Positions 24,853 through 32,388 of a DNA stretch of 32,413 nt are shown in pieces (the stretch's first letter is position 1; the number at the start of each line of letters is the position of its first letter). The notes beneath the pieces are model-generated. The model saw nothing but the letters and a program-made list of their open reading frames with translations, was not told the origin of the DNA and ran no database searches. This stretch comes from Micavibrio sp. UBA2638 (lineage in GTDB: Bacteria > Pseudomonadota > Alphaproteobacteria > Micavibrionales > Micavibrionaceae). The translations under genes were made by a program, and so were the position numbers. Where the stretch lies: contig DENS01000005.1 of the NCBI GenBank assembly GCA_002359735.1, positions 1 to 32,413 on the forward strand. Direction: 5' to 3'.

Positions 24853-24965
24853 TTAGATATCCTTACGATTATTTATTTGCTGCAAAATTTCTTATAACTC
24901 ACGCTTATAGAGGGTATGAAAGAAAAATGCAACAGGCTTTATGTGCAATGCGTTGTAAAAAAAAG

Positions 24966-24994
24966 TTGTATTTATGTCCAACTGTTTATATAAA
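24966..24994 (+). promoter_or_regulatory. Candidate promoter for the NYN nuclease gene
   Basis: TTGTAT (24966-24971), 17 bases, TATAAA (24989-24994), in the AT-rich divergent gap next to rpoZ. It lies inside the longest possible reading frame of the NYN gene, which supports the later ATG (25052) as the start. Confidence 0.45.
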
Positions 24995-25051
24995 GAACAC
25001 CTAATATATAGGTATAATAAAAAAAACATATTAAACATAAGAGTAAATTTA

Positions 25052-25660
25052 ATGATTTTTCACGGTATTCCTTTTTATAAAGAAGAAAAAGTTGCGATAT
25101 TCATAGATGGGTCGAATTTATATGCGGCCGCAAAATCCCTTGATTTTGATATCGATTACAAAAGCCTGTCGAAGTGGATATCATCGCGCGGGCGTTTGGT
25201 GCGTTCTTTTTATTACACCGCCTTGATTGATGAACAGGAATATTCCCCGATACGCCCTTTGGTCGATTGGCTGGATTATAACGGATATTCAATGGTGACT
25301 AAGCCAACGAAAGAATTTACAGATTCGCAAGGGCGCAAGAAAATTAAGGGAAATATGGATATCGAGCTGGCCATCGATATGATGGAAATGGCCGATTGCG
25401 TTGATCATATCATTTTATTCTCAGGAGACGGTGATTTCCGCCGCCTGCTTGAGGCCGTACAGCGCAAAGGCGTGCGCGTTACCGTGGTCAGTTCGGTCAA
25501 GACATCGCCGCCGATGGTTTCTGATGATTTACGCCGCCAGGCCGACCATTTTCTGGACCTGAATACATTGGCCGATTATATCGCGCGTGATAGCGCGGCC
25601 AGTGAACAAGATGATTACGACCCGGAAGACGAGGACGAAGACGAATACGAAGTGGCTTAA
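25052..25660 (+). CDS. NYN-domain (LabA/DUF88-like) protein
   Basis: A 202-residue PIN-like NYN protein. The start at 25052 is chosen because the domain begins right after it (VAIFIDGSNLYAAAKSL) and a promoter-like sequence lies in the upstream extension. Metal-binding acids expected in the fold are visible: Asp19 in FIDGSN, Asp residues in NMDIELAIDMMEMA, and LFSGDGDFRRLLEAVQRKGVRVTVV. NYN proteins are predicted or shown RNases; this subgroup is conserved in alphaproteobacteria near rpoZ and rsh. The C-terminus (about 185-202) is a run of acids (DDYDPEDEDEDEYE) not needed for the fold. Substrate unknown. Confidence 0.9.
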   Translation: MIFHGIPFYKEEKVAIFIDGSNLYAAAKSLDFDIDYKSLSKWISSRGRLVRSFYYTALIDEQEYSPIRPLVDWLDYNGYSMVTKPTKEFTDSQGRKKIKGNMDIELAIDMMEMADCVDHIILFSGDGDFRRLLEAVQRKGVRVTVVSSVKTSPPMVSDDLRRQADHFLDLNTLADYIARDSAASEQDDYDPEDEDEDEYEVA

Positions 25661-25826
25661 CCTTTTTTTGCATACCATTAAAGGGGTGCAGGGGCGTTAT
25701 ACCTTAACGCCGTAGGGCTTTTACCTGATCATGACAGCGCCCCTTGATTGCGCCCGCCGTTCTAATTTATTGTTCCCAATATCCGTCAGGCTTGACCTTG
25801 GGCATTTTAAGGCTAATCATGGCATT

Positions 25827-26456
25827 ATGTTTTTATTGCCTGAGAAAGATTGTGCGATTTGCCCGCGCCTTGCTGATTTTCGCGCGGAATGCCGCGCTGC
25901 GTATCCTGATAAATTTAACGCGCCTGTTCCGTCTTTTGGGCCGGATAATGCGAAGGTGCTGGTGGTGGGCTTGGCGCCCGGCCTGCGCGGTGCCAATTTT
26001 ACCGGTCGTCCTTTCACCGGGGATTATGCCGGCGACTTGCTGTATGATACGCTGCTCAAATTTGGCTTTGCCCGCGGGCAATACCGGGCCGATCCGAATG
26101 ACGGGCTGGAACTGGTGGATGCCCGCATCACCAATGCCGTGCGTTGCCTGCCGCCGGAAAATAAACCGGTGGGAGCGGAGATTAACAACTGCCGCCCCTT
26201 TCTGGTGAGCGAGATTGAAAACCTGAAAAACCTGAAGGTTATTATGTGTCTGGGGCTGATAGCACATAATTCGGTGCTCAAGGCCTTAGGCGCACGTCAG
26301 GCTGATCATAAATTCATTCATGGCGCCGTTCATGAAATTGGGGCCTTGCGCGTTATCGATTCCTATCATTGCTCCCGCTATAATACCAATACTGGCCGTC
26401 TTACCACGCCCATGTTCGAGGGCGTTTTTAAAACGATACAAACCCTATTGAATTAG
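25827..26456 (+). CDS. Uracil-DNA glycosylase, family 5 (UdgB-type)
   Basis: A 209-residue DNA repair glycosylase that removes uracil and other deaminated bases. Motif A is GLAPGLRGANFTGRPFTGD (family 5 form, lacking the catalytic Asp/Asn after GLAP); motif B is HCSRYNTNTGRLT, where most members have H-P-S. Four cysteines can bind an iron-sulfur cluster: C-x2-C in EKDCAICPRL, then one each in VRCLPPENK and NNCRPF. Start choice is unsure: an in-frame ATG at 25731 adds 32 residues that do not look like the family; neither start has a good Shine-Dalgarno. It follows the NYN gene after about 70-170 bases and is convergent with leuA, with nine bases between them. Confidence 0.92.
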   Translation: MFLLPEKDCAICPRLADFRAECRAAYPDKFNAPVPSFGPDNAKVLVVGLAPGLRGANFTGRPFTGDYAGDLLYDTLLKFGFARGQYRADPNDGLELVDARITNAVRCLPPENKPVGAEINNCRPFLVSEIENLKNLKVIMCLGLIAHNSVLKALGARQADHKFIHGAVHEIGALRVIDSYHCSRYNTNTGRLTTPMFEGVFKTIQTLLN

Positions 26457-26465
26457 CGCCATGCT

Positions 26466-28055
26466 CTATGGATTGACTTCATTTCTTGCTGTTTGCGGAT
26501 TTCTGTAATCGCGCCGTGCAATGAGTTTATTCAGGGCCTGAATATAGGCGCGGGCCGAAGCAACCAACGTATCGGCATCTGCCGATGATCCGCTGACCGT
26601 CCGGTCCCCTTCACGCAGGCGAACAGAAACCTCTGCCTGTGCATCGGTGCCGCCGGTTACGGCGTGTACCTGATATAGCTCCAGCTTGGCATCATCATGG
26701 GGAACAAGGGCGCGTATGGCGCAGAATGTGGCATCGACCGGGCCATTGCCTTCGCATTTTACGAATTTTTCTTCCCCATCAACGCGCAGGGTGATTTCGG
26801 CCACTTGCGGGCCTTTGGATCCGGCTTGCACTTGCAGCGATACGAATTGTATCGTATTGCTTTCTGATGCAATGTTATCCTCAAGAAGCGCGATTAGGTC
26901 ATCGTCATAAATTTCTTTTTTCTTATCGGCCAGATCTTTAAAACGCTGGAAGGCATCCTGAAATGAATTTTCACCCAGCTCATAGCCCAGCTCCGATAAT
27001 TTGTTTTTAAAGGCATTGCGGCCGGAATGTTTTTGCAACGCCAGCTTGGATTCAGTCAATCCGACGCTTTCCGGTGTCATAATTTCATAGGTCTGCGCAT
27101 TTTTTAACATACCATCCTGATGAATGCCGCTGGCATGGGCAAACGCGTTTGCCCCGACGATGGCCTTATTGGGCTGGACGTTAAAACCGGTGATGCTGGA
27201 TAAGGTGCGGGATAGTTTGGTGATTTTGGTTGTATCGATGCCGTTGTTATACCCCAAAAGATCGGCGCGCGTCCGCAGGGCCATAACAATCTCTTCCAGG
27301 GCCGCGTTTCCGGCGCGTTCGCCAATGCCGTTAATGGTACATTCAATCTGACGGGCTCCGTTTTGTACACCAGCCAGTGAATTGGCCACGGCCAGTCCCA
27401 AATCATTATGGCAATGAACGGAAAGAATAGCTTTATCAATATTGGGCACCCGGTTCATTAACATGGCAAAAAGATTGCCGTATTCTTCCGGAATGGCATA
27501 TCCTACGGTATCGGGGATATTAATGGTGGTGGCACCGGCCTTGATGGCGGCCTCAACGCACTGGCAGAGAAAGTCATGTTCGGTGCGACTGCCGTCTTCT
27601 GCGCTCCATTCCACATCATCGGTGAAGTTGCGTGAAAAGCTGACGCTTTCAATGACGGAATTCAGAACCTCTTCGGGCGGCATTTGCAGTTTGTATTTCA
27701 TATGCAGCGGGCTGGTTGAAATAAAGGTGTGAATGCGGCGCCGCTCTGCCGGTTTGATGGCTTCACCGGAGGCCTCGATATCGGCTTTTTTCGCGCGTGA
27801 TAGGCCGCAAACCGTAGCGTTTTTAACGATTTTTGCGATTTCGTTGACGGCTTCAAAGTCCCCTTTTGAGGCAATGGGAAAGCCCGCCTCGATAACATCA
27901 ACCCCCATTTCATCAAGCAAAGCAGCCATTTTCAGCTTCTCTTCCAGGTTCATTGAACATCCCGGGCTCTGTTCGCCATCGCGCAGGGTGGTGTCAAAGA
28001 TAATGACGCGGTTATTCTCTGTTTTTGTGGTGTTTATATTTACATTGTCCGTCAT
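26466..28055 (-). CDS. leuA: 2-isopropylmalate synthase
   Basis: A 529-residue LeuA that condenses 2-oxoisovalerate with acetyl-CoA, the first committed step of leucine synthesis. The catalytic TIM barrel starts IIFDTTLRDGEQSPG (Arg25, metal ligand Asp26) and has VHCHNDLGLAVANSLAG, the metal-binding H-x-H. GIGERAGNAALEEI and HASGIHQDGMLK follow. The C-terminal LeuA dimer domain (about 385-515), which binds leucine for feedback inhibition, is complete. The ATG has a strong Shine-Dalgarno, TAAGGAG, nine bases upstream (complement of 28064-28071). That site is exactly complementary to part of an upstream leucine-rich leader frame. Confidence 0.97.
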   Translation of the reverse strand: MTDNVNINTTKTENNRVIIFDTTLRDGEQSPGCSMNLEEKLKMAALLDEMGVDVIEAGFPIASKGDFEAVNEIAKIVKNATVCGLSRAKKADIEASGEAIKPAERRRIHTFISTSPLHMKYKLQMPPEEVLNSVIESVSFSRNFTDDVEWSAEDGSRTEHDFLCQCVEAAIKAGATTINIPDTVGYAIPEEYGNLFAMLMNRVPNIDKAILSVHCHNDLGLAVANSLAGVQNGARQIECTINGIGERAGNAALEEIVMALRTRADLLGYNNGIDTTKITKLSRTLSSITGFNVQPNKAIVGANAFAHASGIHQDGMLKNAQTYEIMTPESVGLTESKLALQKHSGRNAFKNKLSELGYELGENSFQDAFQRFKDLADKKKEIYDDDLIALLEDNIASESNTIQFVSLQVQAGSKGPQVAEITLRVDGEEKFVKCEGNGPVDATFCAIRALVPHDDAKLELYQVHAVTGGTDAQAEVSVRLREGDRTVSGSSADADTLVASARAYIQALNKLIARRDYRNPQTARNEVNP

Positions 28056-28218
28056 AGGGGACGCTCCTTATAAAATCGTATTGATTAGTTTTAACAGTGT
28101 TTTGATGGTTTTGGAATATGTCCCTTAAAGCGCAGGCATGTAAAAATGCCTCATGTCCCGCTTAAGGGGCGATAAGGAGTAGGGCTGGCAGCAATAGAAT
28201 TTGTGCGTTTGTTACCAT
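28056..28218 (-). promoter_or_regulatory. Candidate leucine-responsive translational attenuator of leuA
   Basis: The leader holds an 18-codon frame with six Leu codons. The minus-strand octamer CTCCTTAT over Leu14-Leu15 (28172-28179) is perfectly complementary to ATAAGGAG, the leuA Shine-Dalgarno (28064-28071). Between them lies a long hairpin: outer arms 28122-28132 and 28159-28168 (one bulge), inner perfect arms AGGCAT/ATGCCT at 28134-28139 and 28146-28151. There is no T-run, so control of ribosome access is more likely than transcription termination. Confidence 0.55.
28162..28218 (-). CDS. leuL: Leucine-rich leader peptide upstream of leuA
   Basis: The 18-residue frame MVTNAQILLLPALLLIAP has six leucines in two triplets (codons CTA-TTG-CTG and CTA-CTC-CTT), the hallmark of amino-acid attenuator leaders. 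Its stop lies in the arm of the hairpin that follows. GAAAGG, three bases before the ATG, could bind ribosomes, although the spacing is short. It begins only nine bases after the stop of the upstream HAD gene, so it may be translated on a transcript from that gene. I saw no strong promoter of its own. Leucine leader peptides before leuA are known in other proteobacteria. Confidence 0.6.
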   Translation of the reverse strand: MVTNAQILLLPALLLIAP

Positions 28219-28227
28219 ATGCCTTTC

Positions 28228-28968
28228 TTAGCCCAAAGCGTTCGGATGAGTCAAATGTTTTGCGTTCGGTGCGTTTTTTTGCGGGAATTTACGCATGACG
28301 CGGGCCACATGGCTTTCCTGCGTATGAATATGAACCGGTAGTGTATCCAGCGGTTGATCATGGTGAATATAAACAGTGTTCCATCCCATTTGGTGCGGAC
28401 GTATCAGGTTTTTTGCTGTATCTTCAAAGACATAAATATCTGCATCTTGAAAGGTGAGGCCGGTCACCTGCTCGGCGCGCCATTTGGCAAATTGCCAGGG
28501 ATAGTCTGAATTGTGTTTTAAGCGGTTAAAGCCGTGTTCATCTGCCGTCACGCACAGGTTGCGCGGGATTTCGTATTCAATGCCAATTTGGGGCATATGC
28601 CTGTCCAGATGACAGCGAGAGGCCTGGGTTAACACCATGGGAATGGCGCGGCTGCGGTCAATATTTTGCAGGGCATTGATCAGGCGCTCATCGCGCTGCA
28701 GGTCAAAGATGGTATTACGGTGGTGGATCAGGTTGGCCTCTGCCATGGATATGTTGAACGCGGCGGCCACGTCTTTAAAGCCAATACCATGTTGATTAAA
28801 ACTGTTTAGAATATTGGCAATGGAAGTATCTTGCGACCAGGCGCCCCCCGATATTTCATGACCGGTTTTGATCATGGCGCGTTTGAAAACATCCTCGGAA
28901 TTATCTGGATACGGGTACAGGCATCCATCGAAATCACAGATTAAAAGTTTGGGGCGGTCATTGTTCAT
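28228..28968 (-). CDS. HAD hydrolase, pyrimidine 5'-nucleotidase-like
   Basis: A 246-residue HAD protein. Motif I is LLICDFDGCLYPYPD, with Asp12 and Asp14 both present; motif II is MVLTQAS (Thr114). A lysine in QFAKWRAEQ (about 162) fits motif III, and YVFEDTAKN (Glu182-Asp183) is motif IV. The D-F-D-G-C-L-Y-P form and early helical cap resemble the Sdt1/PYNP-type pyrimidine 5'-nucleotidases. The ATG at 28968 (MNNDRPK) is used, with GGA about seven bases upstream; an in-frame GTG directly precedes it. The last ~25 residues are basic and unstructured. It lies just upstream of the leuL-leuA leader; a shared transcript is possible. Substrate unproven. Confidence 0.87.
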   Translation of the reverse strand: MNNDRPKLLICDFDGCLYPYPDNSEDVFKRAMIKTGHEISGGAWSQDTSIANILNSFNQHGIGFKDVAAAFNISMAEANLIHHRNTIFDLQRDERLINALQNIDRSRAIPMVLTQASRCHLDRHMPQIGIEYEIPRNLCVTADEHGFNRLKHNSDYPWQFAKWRAEQVTGLTFQDADIYVFEDTAKNLIRPHQMGWNTVYIHHDQPLDTLPVHIHTQESHVARVMRKFPQKNAPNAKHLTHPNALG

Positions 28969-29017
28969 CACTATTCCATTAGCATTGCCCGCAAAGGCGT
29001 GTCAAAATTGACCGGAC

Positions 29018-29197
29018 TTATTGTTCCAGATCGCGGGCCTCATCCACCAGCATAATTGGAATACCATCGCGGATGGGGTAGGCCAGTTTGGCCTGCTCGG
29101 AAATAAGCTCTTGCCGCGCGGCGTCATAACGCAGCGGCGCTTTCGTCAAAGGGCAGACAAGAATTTCCAGTAATTTCGGGTCTAGTTGTGCACTCAT
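29018..29197 (-). CDS. Trm112-family small protein
   Basis: A 59-residue protein starting MSAQLDPKLLEILVCPLTK. It is of the Trm112/UPF0434 (YcaR-like) type: a conserved L-L-E-I-L-V-C-P-x-T/C element, then A-Y-P-I-R-D-G-I-P-I-M-L. In YcaR-like members only some of the zinc cysteines remain; here only Cys15 of the first knuckle is left. The protein is too short for default ORF cut-offs but the family match is clear. Trm112 proteins act as small partners of methyltransferases in eukaryotes and archaea; the bacterial role is unclear. Neighbours on both sides are on the same strand: the Lon-domain gene upstream and the HAD gene downstream. Confidence 0.88.
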   Translation of the reverse strand: MSAQLDPKLLEILVCPLTKAPLRYDAARQELISEQAKLAYPIRDGIPIMLVDEARDLEQ

Positions 29198-29258
29198 ACT
29201 TTGTTATGTAGCCTGTTTTTGCGCATTAGGCAAGCGCCGCCGAGGGGGAGGACTGGAA

Positions 29259-29927
29259 TTAGTGCTGGGATAGGGGTTCGGCGACATTGCCTTTGACAGC
29301 CATTTCCAGCATGGAGATAAACATTTCTCCGCGGGTTTTACAGCAAGGGGCCTCTAACAGGGCTTGTTTGTCCCGCGCCTCAAACGGGCATATCATGGAC
29401 AGGCAGGTGATGAGCTTGTTGTCCGTGGATTTTTCGATCGACGCCCAATCGCATTCCAGCTCTTCTTTACTGAAATAGCTTTTTAGTAAATTATGCAGGT
29501 GATCACGATCAAGGCCAAGGCAGTCTTTTCCGTCCAGGTCTTGTTTATACGGAGCCCAATTGGCGCGTATGCTGCGAAATCCCTGTTGCGGGGGAAGCTC
29601 CTCTTTGATGTCAAAACGGCATATCCCGTTCAGGGTAATCAGATAGCGCCCGTCGGGGGTTTCTTTAAAGTCAATAATTTTTCCCGCGCATCCGGTTTTA
29701 TAAAGGGCGGGGACTGGGCTGTCATGGTTTTCCGGCGTTTGTAAAGGCTGGATCATGCCGAAAATACGGTCATGCCGCATCGCATGGTCAACCATATCAA
29801 GATAGCGCCGCTCAAAAATATTCAGCGGCAATTGCCCGCCGGGCAGCAACAAAACCCCGCCGAGCGGAAATATCGGCAAGCTATCGGGTAAGGCATCGAA
29901 TCTGGGGCTGTAGGGGTTCTGTTCCAT
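29259..29927 (-). CDS. LON substrate-binding-domain protein
   Basis: A 222-residue protein that consists only of the N-terminal (LAN) domain of Lon protease, without AAA+ or protease parts. The family element LPIFPLGGVLLLPGGQLPLNIFERRYLDMVDHA is at about 17-49, followed by FGMIQP, GCAGKIIDF, GRYLITLNGICRFDI. A helical C-terminal half ends EAPCCKTRGEMFISMLEMAV. Stand-alone Lon-N proteins of this size are widespread in alphaproteobacteria, usually next to a thioredoxin-TPR gene, as here (44-base gap). Its role is not established; protein quality control is a reasonable guess. No clear Shine-Dalgarno is seen before the ATG. Confidence 0.93.
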   Translation of the reverse strand: MEQNPYSPRFDALPDSLPIFPLGGVLLLPGGQLPLNIFERRYLDMVDHAMRHDRIFGMIQPLQTPENHDSPVPALYKTGCAGKIIDFKETPDGRYLITLNGICRFDIKEELPPQQGFRSIRANWAPYKQDLDGKDCLGLDRDHLHNLLKSYFSKEELECDWASIEKSTDNKLITCLSMICPFEARDKQALLEAPCCKTRGEMFISMLEMAVKGNVAEPLSQH

Positions 29928-29970
29928 AGTTTAAGATGTAGTGCATATTTTTGGTTTGAAAAGATGCGGC

Positions 29971-30912
29971 TCAGGAAAATAGCAAAGAGGATAATTTTTT
30001 GCGGCTTTCTATCGTGAGCGGATCGGTTTGTCCAAGGGCTTCAAAAAATTTTAAGAGTTGCTGGCGCGCCGCCTGTTCATTCCATTCTCGGTCTTTTTCA
30101 ATGATAAACAGTAAATTGTCCATGGCGTGTTTGCGGTTTCCGGCTGCAAACTGGCTTAAGGCCAGGTCAAAACGGCTCTGGTGATCGTTTTCATTGGCTT
30201 CCAGTTTGCCCAATAATTCAGATTCGTCGCCGCTCGGGCTATTCTGTGCCAGTTTCAGGGCGGTTTTGGCTTCGTTAAAGGACGGATTGTTTGCTATTTC
30301 GGGTGGCGCGTTTTCTATCCATTGGCCAGCCTGTTCAATTTGACCAGAGGCGATAAAGACGCGGATTAACCCGGTAAAGGCCTGCACGTTATTGGCATCA
30401 GCTTGCAGGATCTGCATATAGATGGCTTGCGCTGCGGCCAGATCATCCTCGGCCAGAGCTTGTGCGGCTCCTTTCAAGGCTTCGGGAATATCCAGCGCAT
30501 CGGGGCGTGATTGCCTGACGGCTTCCAGAACCTTATCAATAAAGGCCTTTAGCTGGCTTTCCGGTAATACCCCCTGGAATGCGTCGATGGGGCGACCGTT
30601 AAAAAAGGCATAGACAGTTGGCACCGATTGTACGCGCAATGCCGCGGCCAGTTGTTGATTGTCATCCAGATTAATTTTGGCCAGCTTGATTTTGCCGCCA
30701 TAGGATTGCACAATTTTTTCAAGCGCGGGGCCCAGCTGTTTACACGGGCCGCACCATGGTGCCCAGAAATCTGCCAAAACCGGGATCTCCATCGAACCGT
30801 TGATGACTTTGTCTTCGAAGTCTTCTGTGCCAACATCGAAAATATGACCGCCTGATGGTTCGGCGCCATTCTGGATGGAGGGGGTATTGTTGTTATTTTG
30901 CCCGAAAAACAT
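29971..30912 (-). CDS. cnoX: Chaperedoxin CnoX-like thioredoxin-TPR protein
   Basis: A 313-residue protein with an N-terminal thioredoxin domain (about 25-132) and a C-terminal TPR-like helical domain (about 150-313). The redox site is FWAPWCGPCKQLGPAL with Cys54 and Cys57, so unlike E. coli CnoX (YbbN) it keeps a full WCGPC pair; the cis-Pro is in SVPTVYAFFNGRP. CnoX proteins hold unfolded proteins under oxidative stress and pass them to GroEL or DnaK. The first 20 residues are Asn/Pro/Gly-rich. AAGGAT lies just upstream of the ATG. It precedes the Lon-N gene, and the pair is probably one quality-control operon. Confidence 0.92.
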   Translation of the reverse strand: MFFGQNNNNTPSIQNGAEPSGGHIFDVGTEDFEDKVINGSMEIPVLADFWAPWCGPCKQLGPALEKIVQSYGGKIKLAKINLDDNQQLAAALRVQSVPTVYAFFNGRPIDAFQGVLPESQLKAFIDKVLEAVRQSRPDALDIPEALKGAAQALAEDDLAAAQAIYMQILQADANNVQAFTGLIRVFIASGQIEQAGQWIENAPPEIANNPSFNEAKTALKLAQNSPSGDESELLGKLEANENDHQSRFDLALSQFAAGNRKHAMDNLLFIIEKDREWNEQAARQQLLKFFEALGQTDPLTIESRKKLSSLLFS

Positions 30913-30940
30913 GGTGAATCCTTTTTGTTACTCTTCTTAT

Positions 30941-31480
30941 CTAGGGCTTTGACGGTGAAAGATCAACTATAGAATATGTATGCCCGATGTGATTTAGAAA
31001 CGTGATTAAACTCTCTGGGGCTATCCCCACCGTCATGGCATTATCCATCGGATGGACATTTATAATATTGGCGTCCATCATATAGGCATCTAAAATCAGT
31101 TGAACGTGATTGCCGGTATCATTGATCACGGTAAAGGGGTTGACCGATCCCTGGCGAATGCCAAGCATGGTCCAAAGGCGCTCCGCCGAACCAAATGACA
31201 GGCGGGCACAGCCAAGCAGTTCTGATAATTTTTTTAAATCCAGCTGTGTTTCATTGGCCGCCACAATCAGATAATTCTTCTTTTTCTTGTCGCGCAGATA
31301 CAGATTGCGGCAATGCACGCCGGGCATATCGGCCTTTAAATGTTCGCCGTCTGCCACGGTGAAAATGGGCTCATGCTCGTATATATGAAAATCTACGCCG
31401 AGGGCGCGGAGCATGTTCAGCAACTGTGCAGGCGGGGTTGGCAGTGCGGGCGGGTCATCATTGTCTTGGCCGGAATGCAT
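30941..31480 (-). CDS. Prolyl-tRNA deacylase (ProXp-ala/YbaK-like)
   Basis: A 179-residue free-standing editing domain of the YbaK/INS superfamily. It is most like ProXp-ala (PrdX), which hydrolyses Ala mis-attached to tRNA-Pro. Signatures are FHIYEHEPIFTVADGEHLK, GVHCRNLYLRDKKKKNYLIV (catalytic-lysine region), LSFGSAERLWTMLGIRQGSVNPFTVIND, and NVHPMDNAMTVGI (the H-P-x-x-N-x-x-T element). AAAGGG lies seven bases before the ATG. It is upstream of cnoX by 28 bases and is probably the first gene of the minus-strand run. Distinction from YbaK is by the G-S-V-x-P-F and H-P-x-x-N patterns. Confidence in the superfamily is high. Confidence 0.9.
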   Translation of the reverse strand: MHSGQDNDDPPALPTPPAQLLNMLRALGVDFHIYEHEPIFTVADGEHLKADMPGVHCRNLYLRDKKKKNYLIVAANETQLDLKKLSELLGCARLSFGSAERLWTMLGIRQGSVNPFTVINDTGNHVQLILDAYMMDANIINVHPMDNAMTVGIAPESLITFLNHIGHTYSIVDLSPSKP

Positions 31481-31599
31481 TTTTTTTCCCTTTGTTGTTC
31501 GAATGGGCCCAGTTTATAGCGTTTCGATAAGTCTTTGTTAATATTTTTTCTATATCCTTTTAGCATAATAATAAGAATAGAGTGGGGCACACTAGATCG

Positions 31600-32037
31600 A
31601 TGAGTAATACTGAAACAGATATCCACGGCGCTGAATCGGAAGGTCATGTTGCAACGGCAGAGGCTTTTAAGGCGCGTATGGAACACATTTTAAACGAGAC
31701 GGGCAATATGCCCGAAATCTTGAATAATGCGCTGGTGGCATCGGGTTTCCCGCCCGATATGTGCGCAACCGCGCATCCCCATGATTTTCTGGTCGGCAGT
31801 CCCTATCCGGGGCTGGATGATTTACCCGAGGCGCATCCCATTGCCCTTACCCTGTCTGGAACCGATGGCGTGTACAGGTCAAATATGCTGATGGGCGCTT
31901 TGAAGGAGGCTCTGGGCCCCGCAGCCCCAAGTTTGAATAACGCGTTTTCGGCCAATGCCGGGGTGGGGTACCAGGAACCCGTTAAGTTTGATATAACCAT
32001 GGCTGCTTCTGAGCCAGATATAAAAGGACCGGTCTGA
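31600..32037 (+). CDS. Uncharacterised 145-aa protein
   Basis: A 145-residue acidic protein of no family I recognise. The ATG at 31600 is chosen; an in-frame GTG at 31582 is possible, but it lies within the G-rich stretch that may act as the Shine-Dalgarno. The N-terminal ~20 residues are polar. A helical segment follows (TAEAFKARMEHILNETGNMPEILNNALVASGF), then a Pro/Gly-rich middle (HPHDFLVGSPYPGLDDLPEAHP) and an apparent loop-rich C-terminus. There is no signal peptide or membrane helix. The next gene starts two bases after its stop, so they form a pair. It is divergent from the tRNA-editing gene across 119 bases. Confidence 0.68.
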   Translation: MSNTETDIHGAESEGHVATAEAFKARMEHILNETGNMPEILNNALVASGFPPDMCATAHPHDFLVGSPYPGLDDLPEAHPIALTLSGTDGVYRSNMLMGALKEALGPAAPSLNNAFSANAGVGYQEPVKFDITMAASEPDIKGPV

Positions 32038-32039
32038 CC

Positions 32040-32324
32040 ATGAATCTGGAACTGGCGAAAATGAATGATGATCGTATTTTACTGGTGTCCGACACGCCAA
32101 TGCCCGATGTGGTGAAACGCGTTGAATATTACCGCGATCAAAGAATGTTTATGATTGTCTGGTATGATGAGGACATGGAAGAATTGTTGATGCATCATGA
32201 AGTGCCGATTGATTTTGCCATGGCCATTGAAAAAACGCCGAATATTTTGGTGTATTCCTTTTATGCCGGGCATGAGCCGATTGGCTATAAGGTCCCGCTG
32301 GTAAAGGTTGGCGATATTTTTTAA
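32040..32324 (+). CDS. Uncharacterised 94-aa protein
   Basis: A 94-residue acidic soluble protein, unrecognised. The predicted alternation of strands and helices (RILLVSDTPMPDVVKRVEYYR, MFMIVWYDEDMEELLMHH, NILVYSFYAGHEPIGYKVPLVKV) suggests a small alpha/beta fold. It starts two bases after the preceding stop, without a clear Shine-Dalgarno of its own, so it is probably translated by coupling. It is followed by a promoter-like sequence and a tRNA. Its codon use is like its neighbours, and the frame is complete from ATG to TAA. Function unknown. Confidence 0.7.
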   Translation: MNLELAKMNDDRILLVSDTPMPDVVKRVEYYRDQRMFMIVWYDEDMEELLMHHEVPIDFAMAIEKTPNILVYSFYAGHEPIGYKVPLVKVGDIF

Positions 32325-32342
32325 AATTCTTTTGTTTTGGGC

Positions 32343-32370
32343 TTGCATCGGCCAAAAATTTCTTTATATT
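32343..32370 (+). promoter_or_regulatory. Candidate promoter of the tRNA gene
   Basis: TTGCAT (32343-32348), 16 bases, TATATT (32365-32370). Transcription would begin about 10-12 bases before the tRNA 5' end at 32389. Confidence 0.5.
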
Positions 32371-32388
32371 CATCAAAACTATCGATCC

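Noticed and set aside
24974..25051. N-terminal extension of the NYN gene
   Set aside because: It is AT-rich, contains a promoter-like sequence, and adds residues before a domain that begins at 25052.
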